Positions 1 to 7,593 of a stretch of 59,136 bases of DNA are shown here, piece by piece. Origin of the DNA: Paenisporosarcina sp. OV554 (lineage in GTDB: Bacteria > Bacillota > Bacilli > Bacillales_A > Planococcaceae); assembly GCF_003058165.1 (NCBI RefSeq), contig NZ_QBUC01000023.1, positions 1 to 59,136 of the forward strand, given 5' to 3'. The notes under the pieces are model-generated. The model worked only from the letters and a program-made list of their open reading frames with translations, was not told the origin of the DNA and ran no database searches. Each line of letters opens with the position of its first letter. Position 1 is the stretch's first letter. A program made the position numbers and the translations under genes.

Positions 1-389
1 AAAAGCTGCTCAGCCACAGCAAAAATGTGAACGAAATTTTTGTTTCGAATAGTTTTAGACCTTTCTTCTAATACTGCATCCAAAATGGAGTGGAGTTGTT
101 CTTCAAATCCCATCACTGCACAATTATATAAAAATTGCTCACTTTTCCGCTTATCCAAATACCGGCTAACATTAAAACATTCCTCAGCATAATAAGAATA
201 TAAAGCGCCTTCCGTTAGCCCTAGTGAAAGAGTGATTTCATCCAAATTGCACACGGAAAGTGACTGTTTATGATTCAAAATACGGCTTATTTCACTTAAA
301 TGGATGCCGGATTGTTTTGCCAAATCTGTTCTACTTAATTTCATTTCTTGCATACATTGGTAAATTTTATCGGAAAGATTGGCATTCAT
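1..389 (-). CDS. HTH (XRE-type) regulator, 5' part; runs off the left edge
   Basis: The reading frame starts at the ATG ending at 389 and stays open to base 1, so only about 129 N-terminal residues are seen. Residues 1-60 look like a Cro/C1-type helix-turn-helix (SRTDLAKQSGIHLSEISRIL). After it comes a helical stretch (YYAEECF, YLDKRKSEQFLYNC, LHSILDAVLEER) that reads like the start of a TPR-like helical repeat domain. This layout recalls peptide-responsive regulators such as AimR and other HTH-TPR proteins of Bacilli. That placement is inference, because the C-terminal receptor part is outside the window. No partner gene is visible. A plain XRE regulator is the alternative. Confidence 0.6.
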   Translation of the reverse strand, partial: MNANLSDKIYQCMQEMKLSRTDLAKQSGIHLSEISRILNHKQSLSVCNLDEITLSLGLTEGALYSYYAEECFNVSRYLDKRKSEQFLYNCAVMGFEEQLHSILDAVLEERSKTIRNKNFVHIFAVAEQL

Positions 390-529
390 CTTATTCACCA
401 GCTTTCTTGTTGCGTATTTACCTCATGAAATTTGTATTTCATCTGTTACAATCTCTCTAATATCCTATAGCAACCTCTTATTTTTTTCAATTTACAAAAT
501 ATTATTTCAACTCAATAATTTTTAGTATT

Positions 530-706
530 TTATTTTAAAAACAGACATTGATATAGATCCCTATTATAACTAATATGTTTTTGCATATTTTTTTGATTGC
601 ATACCTTACATAATCCGGCCAAACAAGTCATAGCATCTGAATGACCAATTGTTTTCCATGTATATCCATTTGTCAATCTTGCTAAGCTTTGTGAAACTTC
701 CTTCAT
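530..706 (-). other. 58-codon open frame in a gap, doubtful gene
   Basis: The 390-1101 interval holds no clear intact gene. One short frame starts with ATG ending at 706 and encodes a Cys/Lys-rich 58-residue peptide that I do not recognise. The ribosome site is weak. It lies directly downstream of the IS110 remnant on the same strand and may be non-coding debris. The AT-rich stretch 390-530 would contain the promoter of the left-edge regulator. Confidence 0.15.
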
Positions 707-717
707 TTATGTCACCA

Positions 718-873
718 TTTTCTTTTCGGATGACTAAACCGATCGATTTCACCAATTTCGGAGATAATCGTTACAGCGATTTTCCTATTTCAGGAATCGA
801 TTGGACAATCTCGTAGTCTTCTAGTTCATTTGCCAAGGTCACGATACGATTCTCTAAAATCGGATTTTCGGTT
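718..873 (-). pseudogene. IS110-family transposase remnant
   Basis: On the minus strand one frame reads VTLANELEDYEIVQSIPEIG and, after a frame change, another reads TIISEIGEIDRFSHPK. Together they match the pattern at the start of the C-terminal Transposase_20 domain of IS110/IS1111 transposases (the SIPGIG ... ATIISEIG ... F region). Only about 50 codons survive, and the frame change falls just after the PEIGKSL segment. There is no DEDD domain and no obvious element end. It is a dead fragment, upstream of which the 21-nt repeats lie. Confidence 0.6.
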
Positions 874-897
874 CGTTTACACATTTTTTTGGAAATT

Positions 898-981
898 CCT
901 ACGTCAATGGCTATTATTCCTACGTGAGCTTTGTTTTTTCCTACGTCAGTGCGCTTTTTTCCTACGTGAACTTCTATTTTT
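898..981. repeat. 21-nt tandem repeat with CCTACGT core
   Basis: CCTACGT occurs at 898, 919, 940 and 961, exactly 21 nt apart. Each copy is followed by G or C then A, and preceded by a T-rich tract. A degenerate fifth unit may follow near 980. Read on the minus strand in the frame of the IS110 fragment, it encodes a heptad pattern (VGKKRTD, VGKNKAH, VGIIAID, VGISKK). The spacing equals two turns of B-DNA, so either a protein-binding array or a translated heptad repeat is possible. Confidence 0.75.
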
Positions 982-1101
982 ACAACTGAGCAACCGCTCA
1001 GCATTTATTTCTTATATCAATAACAGAATAGATGTTAATGACATGTGTGGATTTGGGTATATATCCATATAAACCATAAAAGTATTTCGGAGGGGCTACT
1101 T

Positions 1102-1505
1102 ATGTCGATTTATCATTACAATTTTGAAACCAACTGGATGTTTGAAGCAGACATCGAACAGATTTGGGGACTTATTAATGAGTTTAACTACGGTGAATGG
1201 TGGAAGGGATTAGATTCAAAAAGAATAAAGAATGAGTCAACCAAAATTGCGGTTGGGGATCGATTTATGTTGTTTTTTCATACCAAGTTACCTTATCAAC
1301 TGGCATTCGAATCCGAAGTAGTGAAACTAAAAAGCCCCACCTACCTTGAAATCAAGGCATTTGGAGAGTTAATACCAACAAAAAATGGATGAATACGTTA
1401 GCTCCACTATTACGACCCGCTTTTATATGGAACCACAATCAGGTAATGAATGAAGGTGCTAAAGGGATTTCTACGTCATTGGGGGTGAAGTTGATTTCAC
1501 TATAA
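1102..1505 (+). pseudogene. SRPBCC-family protein gene with internal deletion and frameshift
   Basis: The ATG at 1102 follows a good ribosome site (CGGAGGGG). The first about 95 codons read as the N-terminal half of a SRPBCC/START-like ligand-binding protein (YHYNFETNWMFEADIEQIWGL, EWWKGLD, GDRFMLFFHTKLPYQL). The frame then hits a stop at 1392. In another frame, bases 1384-1505 encode the normal C-terminus ([20 protein letters not shown]). The beta-strand section expected between them is missing, so the gene has lost roughly 30 codons and changed frame. A functional product is unlikely. Confidence 0.7.
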
Positions 1506-1531
1506 TAAGAGGCTTTTGGGGAAAGGTGGAA

Positions 1532-1559
1532 TAAGAAAAAAGGGGTATCGGAACCCCTT
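1532..1559 (-). terminator. Intrinsic terminator of the GNAT gene
   Basis: Arms 1540-1546 and 1553-1559 (AAGGGGT/ACCCCTT) form a hairpin. On the minus strand it is followed by a T-rich tract (1532-1539). It lies about 45 bases past the stop of the acetyltransferase gene. Confidence 0.75.
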
Positions 1560-1603
1560 CATTCTTAGTTTTATACAGTTTTCGATAACTTGAGAATCTT
1601 TAG

Positions 1604-2065
1604 CTAAAGCTGCATCTTTAACCCCTCGTGGGATGCTTTGAAGCCTAAACTCTCATAAAAACGTAAGGCATCTTCCCGTTTTTTATCCGTGGTGAGCTGA
1701 ACTAAGTGACAACCTCGCTCTTTTGCACGTTGAATTCCAAAGCGAATTAGTTCGGTTCCTAGTCCTTTGCCACGTTCAGAAGAAGATGTTCTCACTCCTT
1801 CAATCGTTGCCCTCCATCCACCTTGATGTGTGATATAGGGGGTGAATGTAATTTGTTGAACTCCAATAATTTCTTCTCCGCGACAAGCTACTACCAACTC
1901 ATTGTTAGGGTCAGCTGTTATCGCCTGAAATGCTTTGATGTAACTGTCTGGAAGTGGTCGTTCGTAACGCTCTCTCTTGCTACCTAAAACATCATCAGCC
2001 AGCATTTCCACAATACTATCCAAATCTTGTTTTGTTGCAATTCTAAACTTTAGTTCTGACACCAA
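1604..2065 (-). CDS. GNAT-family N-acetyltransferase
   Basis: The product is 153 residues, the usual size of a single-domain GNAT protein. The acetyl-CoA binding motif A is clear (SSERGKGLGTELIRFGIQRA), and the C-terminal DALRFYESLGFKASHEG is the typical motif B. Such enzymes transfer acetyl from acetyl-CoA to an amine; the acceptor cannot be told from sequence. The start is TTG at 2065 or GTG at 2062, both behind GAGGAGGGGG. The gene stands alone with its own terminator, between two broken genes. Confidence 0.85.
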   Translation of the reverse strand: MVSELKFRIATKQDLDSIVEMLADDVLGSKRERYERPLPDSYIKAFQAITADPNNELVVACRGEEIIGVQQITFTPYITHQGGWRATIEGVRTSSSERGKGLGTELIRFGIQRAKERGCHLVQLTTDKKREDALRFYESLGFKASHEGLKMQL

Positions 2066-2228
2066 AAATCCCCCTCCTCGTTAACCCACATCCAAAACAA
2101 GTAGATGTTATAGCTGCCATGTCCGTTCCTTGGCAACTTTACTGACTTGAATGTATAGGTGGATGCGTAATATGAGCTGAGAAGACAGCTTGTCCTGCAG
2201 CTCGAGATCTTCAGGTTAAACTTTTTTA

Positions 2229-2467
2229 TTAACTCACATATTTACTTTCAATTTCAGCAAAAAATGCCTTGCTTAACCTACTTCTATGGAGTGAAGTTCT
2301 AAAACTAAAACCATGTTATTGAAGAAAGTATGTTCAAATGATTCTATTGCATCTATAAGAGGCTCTTTATTATTTGCAATTTTTGTAGCCAGGTTATTGT
2401 AGTCGCCAATCTGACTTTCAACTTTCAAGCGACATTCATCAATATATTGTTGAGTATAGTTATTCAT
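2229..2467 (-). pseudogene. Conserved hypothetical gene with internal deletion
   Basis: The N-terminal frame (MNNYTQQYIDECRLKVESQ ... FEHTFFNNMVLVLE) ends at a stop at 2273. A second frame immediately downstream reads LSKAFFAEIESKYVS and stops at 2229. From memory of Bacillus hypothetical proteins that start MNNYTQQYI and end near FFAEIESKY, these look like the two ends of one protein of about 140 residues. About half of the gene would then be missing between them. Function is unknown. Confidence 0.55.
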
Positions 2468-2541
2468 GCAAAGCATATTTTATCTTCATTTCAGCTCTAC
2501 GTTCTATATAGTAATATCCATCGTTTAGTAGCTGAATTTCT

Positions 2542-3033
2542 CTAATCTCTAGTTCCTAAAACATCTGTATTTGGAGGTTCATAGCCCATTTGGCGCGCCA
2601 TAGCTACTATCTGACCCTTATGATGGAATTCGTGAGTGATAGTATGCATAAGTAATTTACCAGGCGTTATTGATATTATTTCTCCTCCTACTCTCCAAGG
2701 TATCTCTCTTTGAATTGGCTCATCCATGTTATTCGAGAATACTTCAAATACCTCTTTTACATACGAATCTACTTGATCAAAACGAACTTTTATTTCATCC
2801 AAACCTATTTCGGCCAAATCTTCCTTTGCCGTAAGTGGTTTATTTGTTTTTAATAAAATATATGAGCCAAGCCAAGCATGATAACAGTCTGATATATGTA
2901 CCAGTGAGTCTCTTATACTTTGAAAACCAAATCCATCCACTTGGCGACTAAAATCATTTGATTCTAGTTTACTACAAAATTCAAAAATTACTCCTCGCGT
3001 CTGTTTGACCCATTCATATTCAGTTTGATTCAC
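2542..3033 (-). CDS. DinB-family protein
   Basis: This is a four-helix-bundle DinB/YfiT-type protein of about 163 residues. The three metal-binding histidines expected in the family can be placed in SLVHISDCYHAWLG near residue 46 and in THEFHHKGQIVAMARQMGY near residues 133-137. Members bind a divalent metal and many act as thiol transferases (for example with bacillithiol); the substrate here is unknown. I prefer GTG at 3033 as start, because AAGGGG lies 8 bases before it; a GTG at 3042 would sit on the ribosome site. It forms a same-strand pair with the next DinB gene. Confidence 0.8.
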   Translation of the reverse strand: MNQTEYEWVKQTRGVIFEFCSKLESNDFSRQVDGFGFQSIRDSLVHISDCYHAWLGSYILLKTNKPLTAKEDLAEIGLDEIKVRFDQVDSYVKEVFEVFSNNMDEPIQREIPWRVGGEIISITPGKLLMHTITHEFHHKGQIVAMARQMGYEPPNTDVLGTRD

Positions 3034-3070
3034 TCCAAACACCCCTTTATGAAAAGAAGATAATGCATGA

Positions 3071-3556
3071 TTATTCCTCTTTTATTTTCCAGCTATTTTG
3101 TAACTTCCTAATATAAATGATTTGACCAATATGATATGCGTTATGAGTTGAGACATTACCGAGTACTGCCCACCACTCTACATGTTCAGGGAAACCATTT
3201 ACTTCACTTTCAACTTTTTCTTCAGTTAATAAACCTTGCCATAGTAACAGCACTTCTAAAAGTTGTTTTTTTAAGTCAGTAAATGTTTGATTTTCAGGAA
3301 TAATAAAGCTTTTATTATTATTTCCTATGGAAGGCACCGCATTGACGTGAGATTTTTGGTACCTTGTTTGCCATGTTTGATTCCAATATAAGAGATGCTG
3401 GACAATTTCAGCAATACTATTACTATTTTCGTTTGGCTTCCAAAATGCTTCGTCCTCAGACAAATTTTCCACTGATCCTGAAAATGGAATGTACCAGCTA
3501 GGGTCATTAGCATTTGCTAACAACTGATCGGCTAAAACATCTTTTGCATGAAACAT
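3071..3556 (-). CDS. DinB-family protein, tandem paralogue
   Basis: The product is 161 residues and has the DinB layout. A conserved His sits in EIVQHLLYWNQTW near residue 53, and the second pair lies in STHNAYHIGQIIYIRKL near residues 137-142. It has low similarity to the neighbouring DinB gene 29-38 bases downstream on the same strand, so the two probably share a transcript without being a recent duplication. Likely metal-dependent transferase or hydrolase; substrate unknown. The ATG at 3556 has GGGAG upstream. Confidence 0.8.
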   Translation of the reverse strand: MFHAKDVLADQLLANANDPSWYIPFSGSVENLSEDEAFWKPNENSNSIAEIVQHLLYWNQTWQTRYQKSHVNAVPSIGNNNKSFIIPENQTFTDLKKQLLEVLLLWQGLLTEEKVESEVNGFPEHVEWWAVLGNVSTHNAYHIGQIIYIRKLQNSWKIKEE

Positions 3557-3695
3557 ACTCCCACACTCCCTATATGTTAAGTACTTTTCCTACACCGCAA
3601 AAATATCTCAATTTATTATTCTTTCTAAAATAATGTGTTATTAGTAGATTCTACAAACTATATTTATTGTCCTGTTATTATTCTTCGATTTATCA

Positions 3696-3920
3696 TTACT
3701 TCTTCTTACTTTTATCCACTCGATGATACTCAGAAAGTTGAATGACTCGAACATTTCGTGTATCCAGCTCATGATAAATTCCTCTGCTGTCCGTAAACGA
3801 AATGTACCGGCCTCGTTCGCTTTGGATCAACTCTTCTGCTTCTTCTTGGGACTCCATATGGATAAACCTTCTGATGTAATGCTCTTCATCGAAGAAATAA
3901 GTTACTTTGAATTCTTTCAT
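3696..3920 (-). CDS. Small hypothetical protein (74 aa)
   Basis: This is a soluble, charged protein with alternating beta/alpha character (FKVTYFFDEEHYIRRFIHME, EEAEELIQSERGRYISFTD) and a lysine-rich tail. Two ATGs are possible; GAGGAG lies 9 bases before the second one (3920), which makes it the better start. I do not recognise a family. It is monocistronic, followed by an AT-rich gap. Confidence 0.55.
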   Translation of the reverse strand: MKEFKVTYFFDEEHYIRRFIHMESQEEAEELIQSERGRYISFTDSRGIYHELDTRNVRVIQLSEYHRVDKSKKK

Positions 3921-4173
3921 GATCATGAACTCCTCACCTATTGGTTATAATCAAATCCTAATTTTCACGTATGGTTCTCTTCGTCAATAACATATAAATT
4001 CCCTGCAATATATTCTCTGAGATACTAATTAAAAACTAATGAACTACTGGACAGTCACGAATTATAAGTTAAAATATGTAAAAGATAAAGAGAATAAATA
4101 GCAACTAGTATTAGACAATAATCATTAAAAAGGTACTAAACAAATACATTAAATAAAAAAGCGAGGCCTTCAT

Positions 4174-4770
4174 TTGAAACATTTAACCATAGGTATATTC
4201 CTTTCGTTATTACTACTTACTGCCTGTTCAAAGGATTCAGCAGGCGATGCACTGATTAAACATGCAGAGCTGACAAAATTTGAAGAAAGTCTTGTTGATC
4301 TAACGAGTGAACATTCATTTATTTTTGATATGGAAATAAATAATGAAGAAATCACTGAAATCATTGCGACAGTTGATTATTATGAAAATGGGGAATTTGT
4401 GCGTCAGATTGGCAATATGGGTTCAGCGATATCACAAGAAAATATTGAAGACACGATTAGAGTAGCCTTCATTCAGCAACCAATTAATGAAAACGAAGAA
4501 AATTGGTTAACATCGATCATGACAGACGATGGTCAATCGTCGGGTACTGTTCTAAATAAAATAGATGGTAAAGCAAGAATAAATTTCGCTGCTGGCTCTG
4601 GAGGTGTAAATGAAGGCCCTTTGATTATTGGAGAGAGTAAAGTAATTGGTACTATTGCATACTCAAGTAAAGATGAAATGTCTATTGTGAATGAAATAGA
4701 AACAAAAGAAGATTTAAAAAGAGCCACTGATTATGAGCAAGCATATCTCATATCTGTTGAATTACGATAA
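4174..4770 (+). CDS. Putative lipoprotein
   Basis: The product is 198 residues with a type II signal peptide: MKHLTIGIFLSLLLLTAC ends in a lipobox with Cys18. This predicts lipid attachment to the outer face of the membrane. The mature part is acidic and rich in beta strands, and no known domain was recognised. The start is TTG. A strong hairpin follows the gene at 4805. No functional partner is next to it. Confidence 0.7.
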   Translation: MKHLTIGIFLSLLLLTACSKDSAGDALIKHAELTKFEESLVDLTSEHSFIFDMEINNEEITEIIATVDYYENGEFVRQIGNMGSAISQENIEDTIRVAFIQQPINENEENWLTSIMTDDGQSSGTVLNKIDGKARINFAAGSGGVNEGPLIIGESKVIGTIAYSSKDEMSIVNEIETKEDLKRATDYEQAYLISVELR

Positions 4771-4804
4771 GTTCCAGGAAACCATAAACTATATATAAAA
4801 AAAG

Positions 4805-4830
4805 AGCGATGACTAAGTCATCGCTTTATT
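4805..4830. terminator. Bidirectional terminator between convergent genes
   Basis: Perfect 9-bp arms AGCGATGAC/GTCATCGCT surround a TAA loop, with A-rich sequence on the left and T-rich on the right. It can serve the lipoprotein gene on the plus strand and the 171-residue gene on the minus strand. Confidence 0.8.
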
Positions 4831-4839
4831 CTTATGTTA

Positions 4840-5355
4840 TTAGATAGCATTCAATACTTTCAATGATGCTAAAACATGATGAAGAAAATCCGGAATGTCA
4901 CTCATGTGTTCTTCGTTAATTTTATGACTAAATGCTACTTCAATCGTGTTTAAGTACCTTGACGGTTGTTGGTCATAGACGAAACTCAATGTTTGAGTAA
5001 GCTTTGCGTCTGGTTCCTCCCAAATATCTGATAGTGCTTGCTCAATCTTCTTACATTCGGTTATATTTCCAACCCGCTTAATAAATCGTATGTACAAGGA
5101 ACACCCTTGACTTTCATCTGGCGTATCCAATATCTCTGCTGCTAAATCTTCTAAAGAAGCTTCCAATACAATTTCTGCTGTAACCTCTTGTTTATCGACT
5201 AGCGTAAAGTGGATGGCAAAATCCCTCGCCATAATCGAAAAGTCCATTCGATCAATCCGGTTCGTAATATCAATCTTGCGTTCTATATTGTCTAAATCAT
5301 ACACAAGATTTTCAAAGGCTACTTTTAAATTCTCAAAAATGGTTGGATCATACAT
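4840..5355 (-). CDS. Conserved hypothetical protein (171 aa)
   Basis: This is a cytosolic acidic protein without signal or membrane segments (MYDPTIFENLKVAFENLVYD at the N-terminus). The ATG at 5355 follows a GGAGG-like site. It looks like a conserved single-domain Bacillales protein, but I cannot name its family or function. It converges with the lipoprotein gene and is read alone. Confidence 0.65.
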   Translation of the reverse strand: MYDPTIFENLKVAFENLVYDLDNIERKIDITNRIDRMDFSIMARDFAIHFTLVDKQEVTAEIVLEASLEDLAAEILDTPDESQGCSLYIRFIKRVGNITECKKIEQALSDIWEEPDAKLTQTLSFVYDQQPSRYLNTIEVAFSHKINEEHMSDIPDFLHHVLASLKVLNAI

Positions 5356-5518
5356 ATAAATACCTCCAAATGAAATTCCCTTGAGCTTATCCCTATTCTA
5401 TCCACTACAGACCGGAAGTATGACAGGCTAGGTGTTTTTGGGTAGAAAGAATAAATACCTTCTATATAATAACTTGCAACCGAAATGTAATTTCGGCTAC
5501 ATATATTAACAAATGGAT

Positions 5519-6139
5519 TTATTCTTTATTTAAGGTATCGATAAAATGTTTTAAAATTCGTGCGGTTAATCCCCAGATTGTATACTGCTCATATTCATAA
5601 AACCATTCCTCTATCACCCGTGTTCTCCATTGATACTGATTGCCTTTTGCAATCTTATCGTAAGGGAAATCGGTTAATGGCATGGGTTGCATGGGAACCA
5701 AATGTTTATACGGCTGATGATTCAATAGCCATTTGACTGGTACTGTAAATACTTTCTCCACTTCTACTTTGTTGAGTTGATGTGTTAGATGGTCATCGAT
5801 AATCCCGACAAATGGATATACAACAAAAGACGACGTTGGAATAAAGGCACTCATCTGCCCTAACATCCGGATGCTCGATGGATCAATACCTAACTCTTCA
5901 TGCGTTTCACGGATGGCTGCGTCTAATGGAGTTGCATCTGTTGGATCGATTCTTCCGCCTGGAAAACTAATATCCCCTGGTTGTTTCCTCATTGTGAGAG
6001 AACGTACTTCAAACAGAACATGCCACTCATCATTCACTTGAACAAGCGGAATCAGAACCGCAAAACGCATCGCAGTTTCCTCTCCTATAAAAAGTGGCTG
6101 ATTTTGACTTAATCCGTTCTTAATCTTTTCCAAGTCCAT
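5519..6139 (-). CDS. Nudix hydrolase, CoA pyrophosphatase type
   Basis: The protein has about 206 residues. The Nudix box reads GGRIDPTD ... AIRETHEELGI, and it is preceded by MRKQPGDISFPGGR, the arrangement typical of the YeaB/NudL CoA pyrophosphatase group. In this group the first Glu of the box is often Asp, as here. The predicted reaction is hydrolysis of CoA or its derivatives to phosphopantetheine and 3',5'-ADP with Mg2+. I prefer the ATG at 6139 (AGGGG 7 bases upstream) over the ATG at 6166, whose ribosome site is only 3 bases away. Confidence 0.85.
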   Translation of the reverse strand: MDLEKIKNGLSQNQPLFIGEETAMRFAVLIPLVQVNDEWHVLFEVRSLTMRKQPGDISFPGGRIDPTDATPLDAAIRETHEELGIDPSSIRMLGQMSAFIPTSSFVVYPFVGIIDDHLTHQLNKVEVEKVFTVPVKWLLNHQPYKHLVPMQPMPLTDFPYDKIAKGNQYQWRTRVIEEWFYEYEQYTIWGLTARILKHFIDTLNKE

Positions 6140-6242
6140 AATATAACCCCTATCGAATAGTTTCATATACTCCTATGGTAGCATGAAAAAAATTCGAATG
6201 ATAAGAAGAAGATGCTAATTCAAATTGAAATTATACGCCCAA

Positions 6243-7295
6243 CTACAGCCCAGTAGAACAAAACAGGACGATTCTCCATCCATCTGGATCCTCTATCGTA
6301 ATTCCGGCATCTTCCCAGTATGGATTTTCCGATTTAACTTCTGGGTACCCCATCTCCTCCAACGTGCTCGCAACCTTATTAATTACATCCCAATTGGGTA
6401 AATAAAAAACGAGCAAATTGTCATTGGTTGGAGCAGGGCAAGGTGAACCTGCTTCATGCGCCGTAAACTCCAGATGAAAATTTGTGTCAGGAAGCCCATA
6501 CATAACACCATCATATCCATTATGTTTCCAGAACTCACCAACCCTCTGTAGCCCCAACCCTGTTTCATAAAACTCAATGATTTTGTCCAGTTGATCTGTC
6601 GGTCTCGCAATTCTCATCTGAACCACAGGCAGTTCCCTGGACCAAGACCTTTTCACCTTCACGGTATAGGGTAAACTCGAATGCTTCAAAACCTGATAGT
6701 AATCTCCCTCTACTTCAACCACTATTGGATGAATCGTAGCGGGCCTATCTGTCGGGTACCAGTTCCGATCTTCTTTGACTAAAACAAAAGTTCCAAGCTC
6801 ATCCCCATAAAAGCGAAAAGTATTAGATTCAGCAGGATTTACATTGTTGATTGGTGACAGGAACTCACTCATATCCTCAACACTTTCAGAAGGAAATCCG
6901 ATTTCACAAACATCCACCCAACCGTGAGTTTCTTCATTTAATGGAATTTCCCGCTCTAGAATCTCGACAATATTCCCGTCTGGATCATTAAAATACACTT
7001 GTTTCCCTTTCCAATACCCACTCAAATTCCCTTCGGAATCCGGTAAAAGAGTTATATTCCCTTCTTTCATTTTCATGAACATATACTCATAGAAAGAAAG
7101 ATTAGTTCTTAAAGCAAAATGATATAAGGGAGCTTCATCATTGCTGGAATGCTGAAACGTAATATGTGTATTTCCAGCTCTAACTGTAAAGAAGCTCTCC
7201 TTTGCTCTTACGATTGGCATCTCCAAAGTTTCAGTATAGAACTTTTTCATTTTTTCAATATTGCCGGTCTCCAAAACAATCCTCAGTATTTTCAT
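6243..7295 (-). CDS. Fusion of two VOC (glyoxalase-like) proteins
   Basis: The product has about 350 residues and two parts. Residues 1-215 carry an N-terminal VOC domain (LRIVLETGNIEKMKKFYTE ... VYFNDPDGNIVEILE) and a diverged second half. Residues 222-350 form a complete YycE-like VOC unit (MRIARPTDQLDKIIEFYETG ... CPAPTNDNLLVFYLPNWD ... EDPDGWRIVLF). YycE-type proteins are normally separate, at about 140 residues. VOC proteins bind a metal and act in isomerisation, dioxygenation or resistance; the reaction here is unknown. The ATG at 7295 follows GAGGTG. Confidence 0.75.
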   Translation of the reverse strand: MKILRIVLETGNIEKMKKFYTETLEMPIVRAKESFFTVRAGNTHITFQHSSNDEAPLYHFALRTNLSFYEYMFMKMKEGNITLLPDSEGNLSGYWKGKQVYFNDPDGNIVEILEREIPLNEETHGWVDVCEIGFPSESVEDMSEFLSPINNVNPAESNTFRFYGDELGTFVLVKEDRNWYPTDRPATIHPIVVEVEGDYYQVLKHSSLPYTVKVKRSWSRELPVVQMRIARPTDQLDKIIEFYETGLGLQRVGEFWKHNGYDGVMYGLPDTNFHLEFTAHEAGSPCPAPTNDNLLVFYLPNWDVINKVASTLEEMGYPEVKSENPYWEDAGITIEDPDGWRIVLFCSTGL

Positions 7296-7593
7296 TTTCA
7301 ACACCTCAAGTCAATTGTACAAAATCCCCACGACTAAACCATATGTACAATAGTAGGAAAGAATTCTACTTCTTTTGGATGAACGAAATAAAAGATACTC
7401 TCTACAGCAAGCAATCCTCCACTGGTTGCAAAAAGGACAAACCACTCTTCTTTCATATGAACAAGCAGAATCAGTGAAATTCAATCCACTAATTATTAGT
7501 CTTACCAAGGATAGTCATCTTTCTTTCTTACCAAGTGGTTGCTATACTATATTCATCTGTTTATTTCGAGTCTAGAAGGATTGTAGGTGTATT

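Noticed and set aside
898-981. CRISPR array
   Set aside because: The unit is only 21 nt with a 7-nt core, so there is no room for spacers, and no cas gene is visible.
7311-7575. Several short frames on both strands before the MFS gene
   Set aside because: They overlap each other, lack ribosome sites and have no family signal. The gap is better seen as a divergent promoter region.
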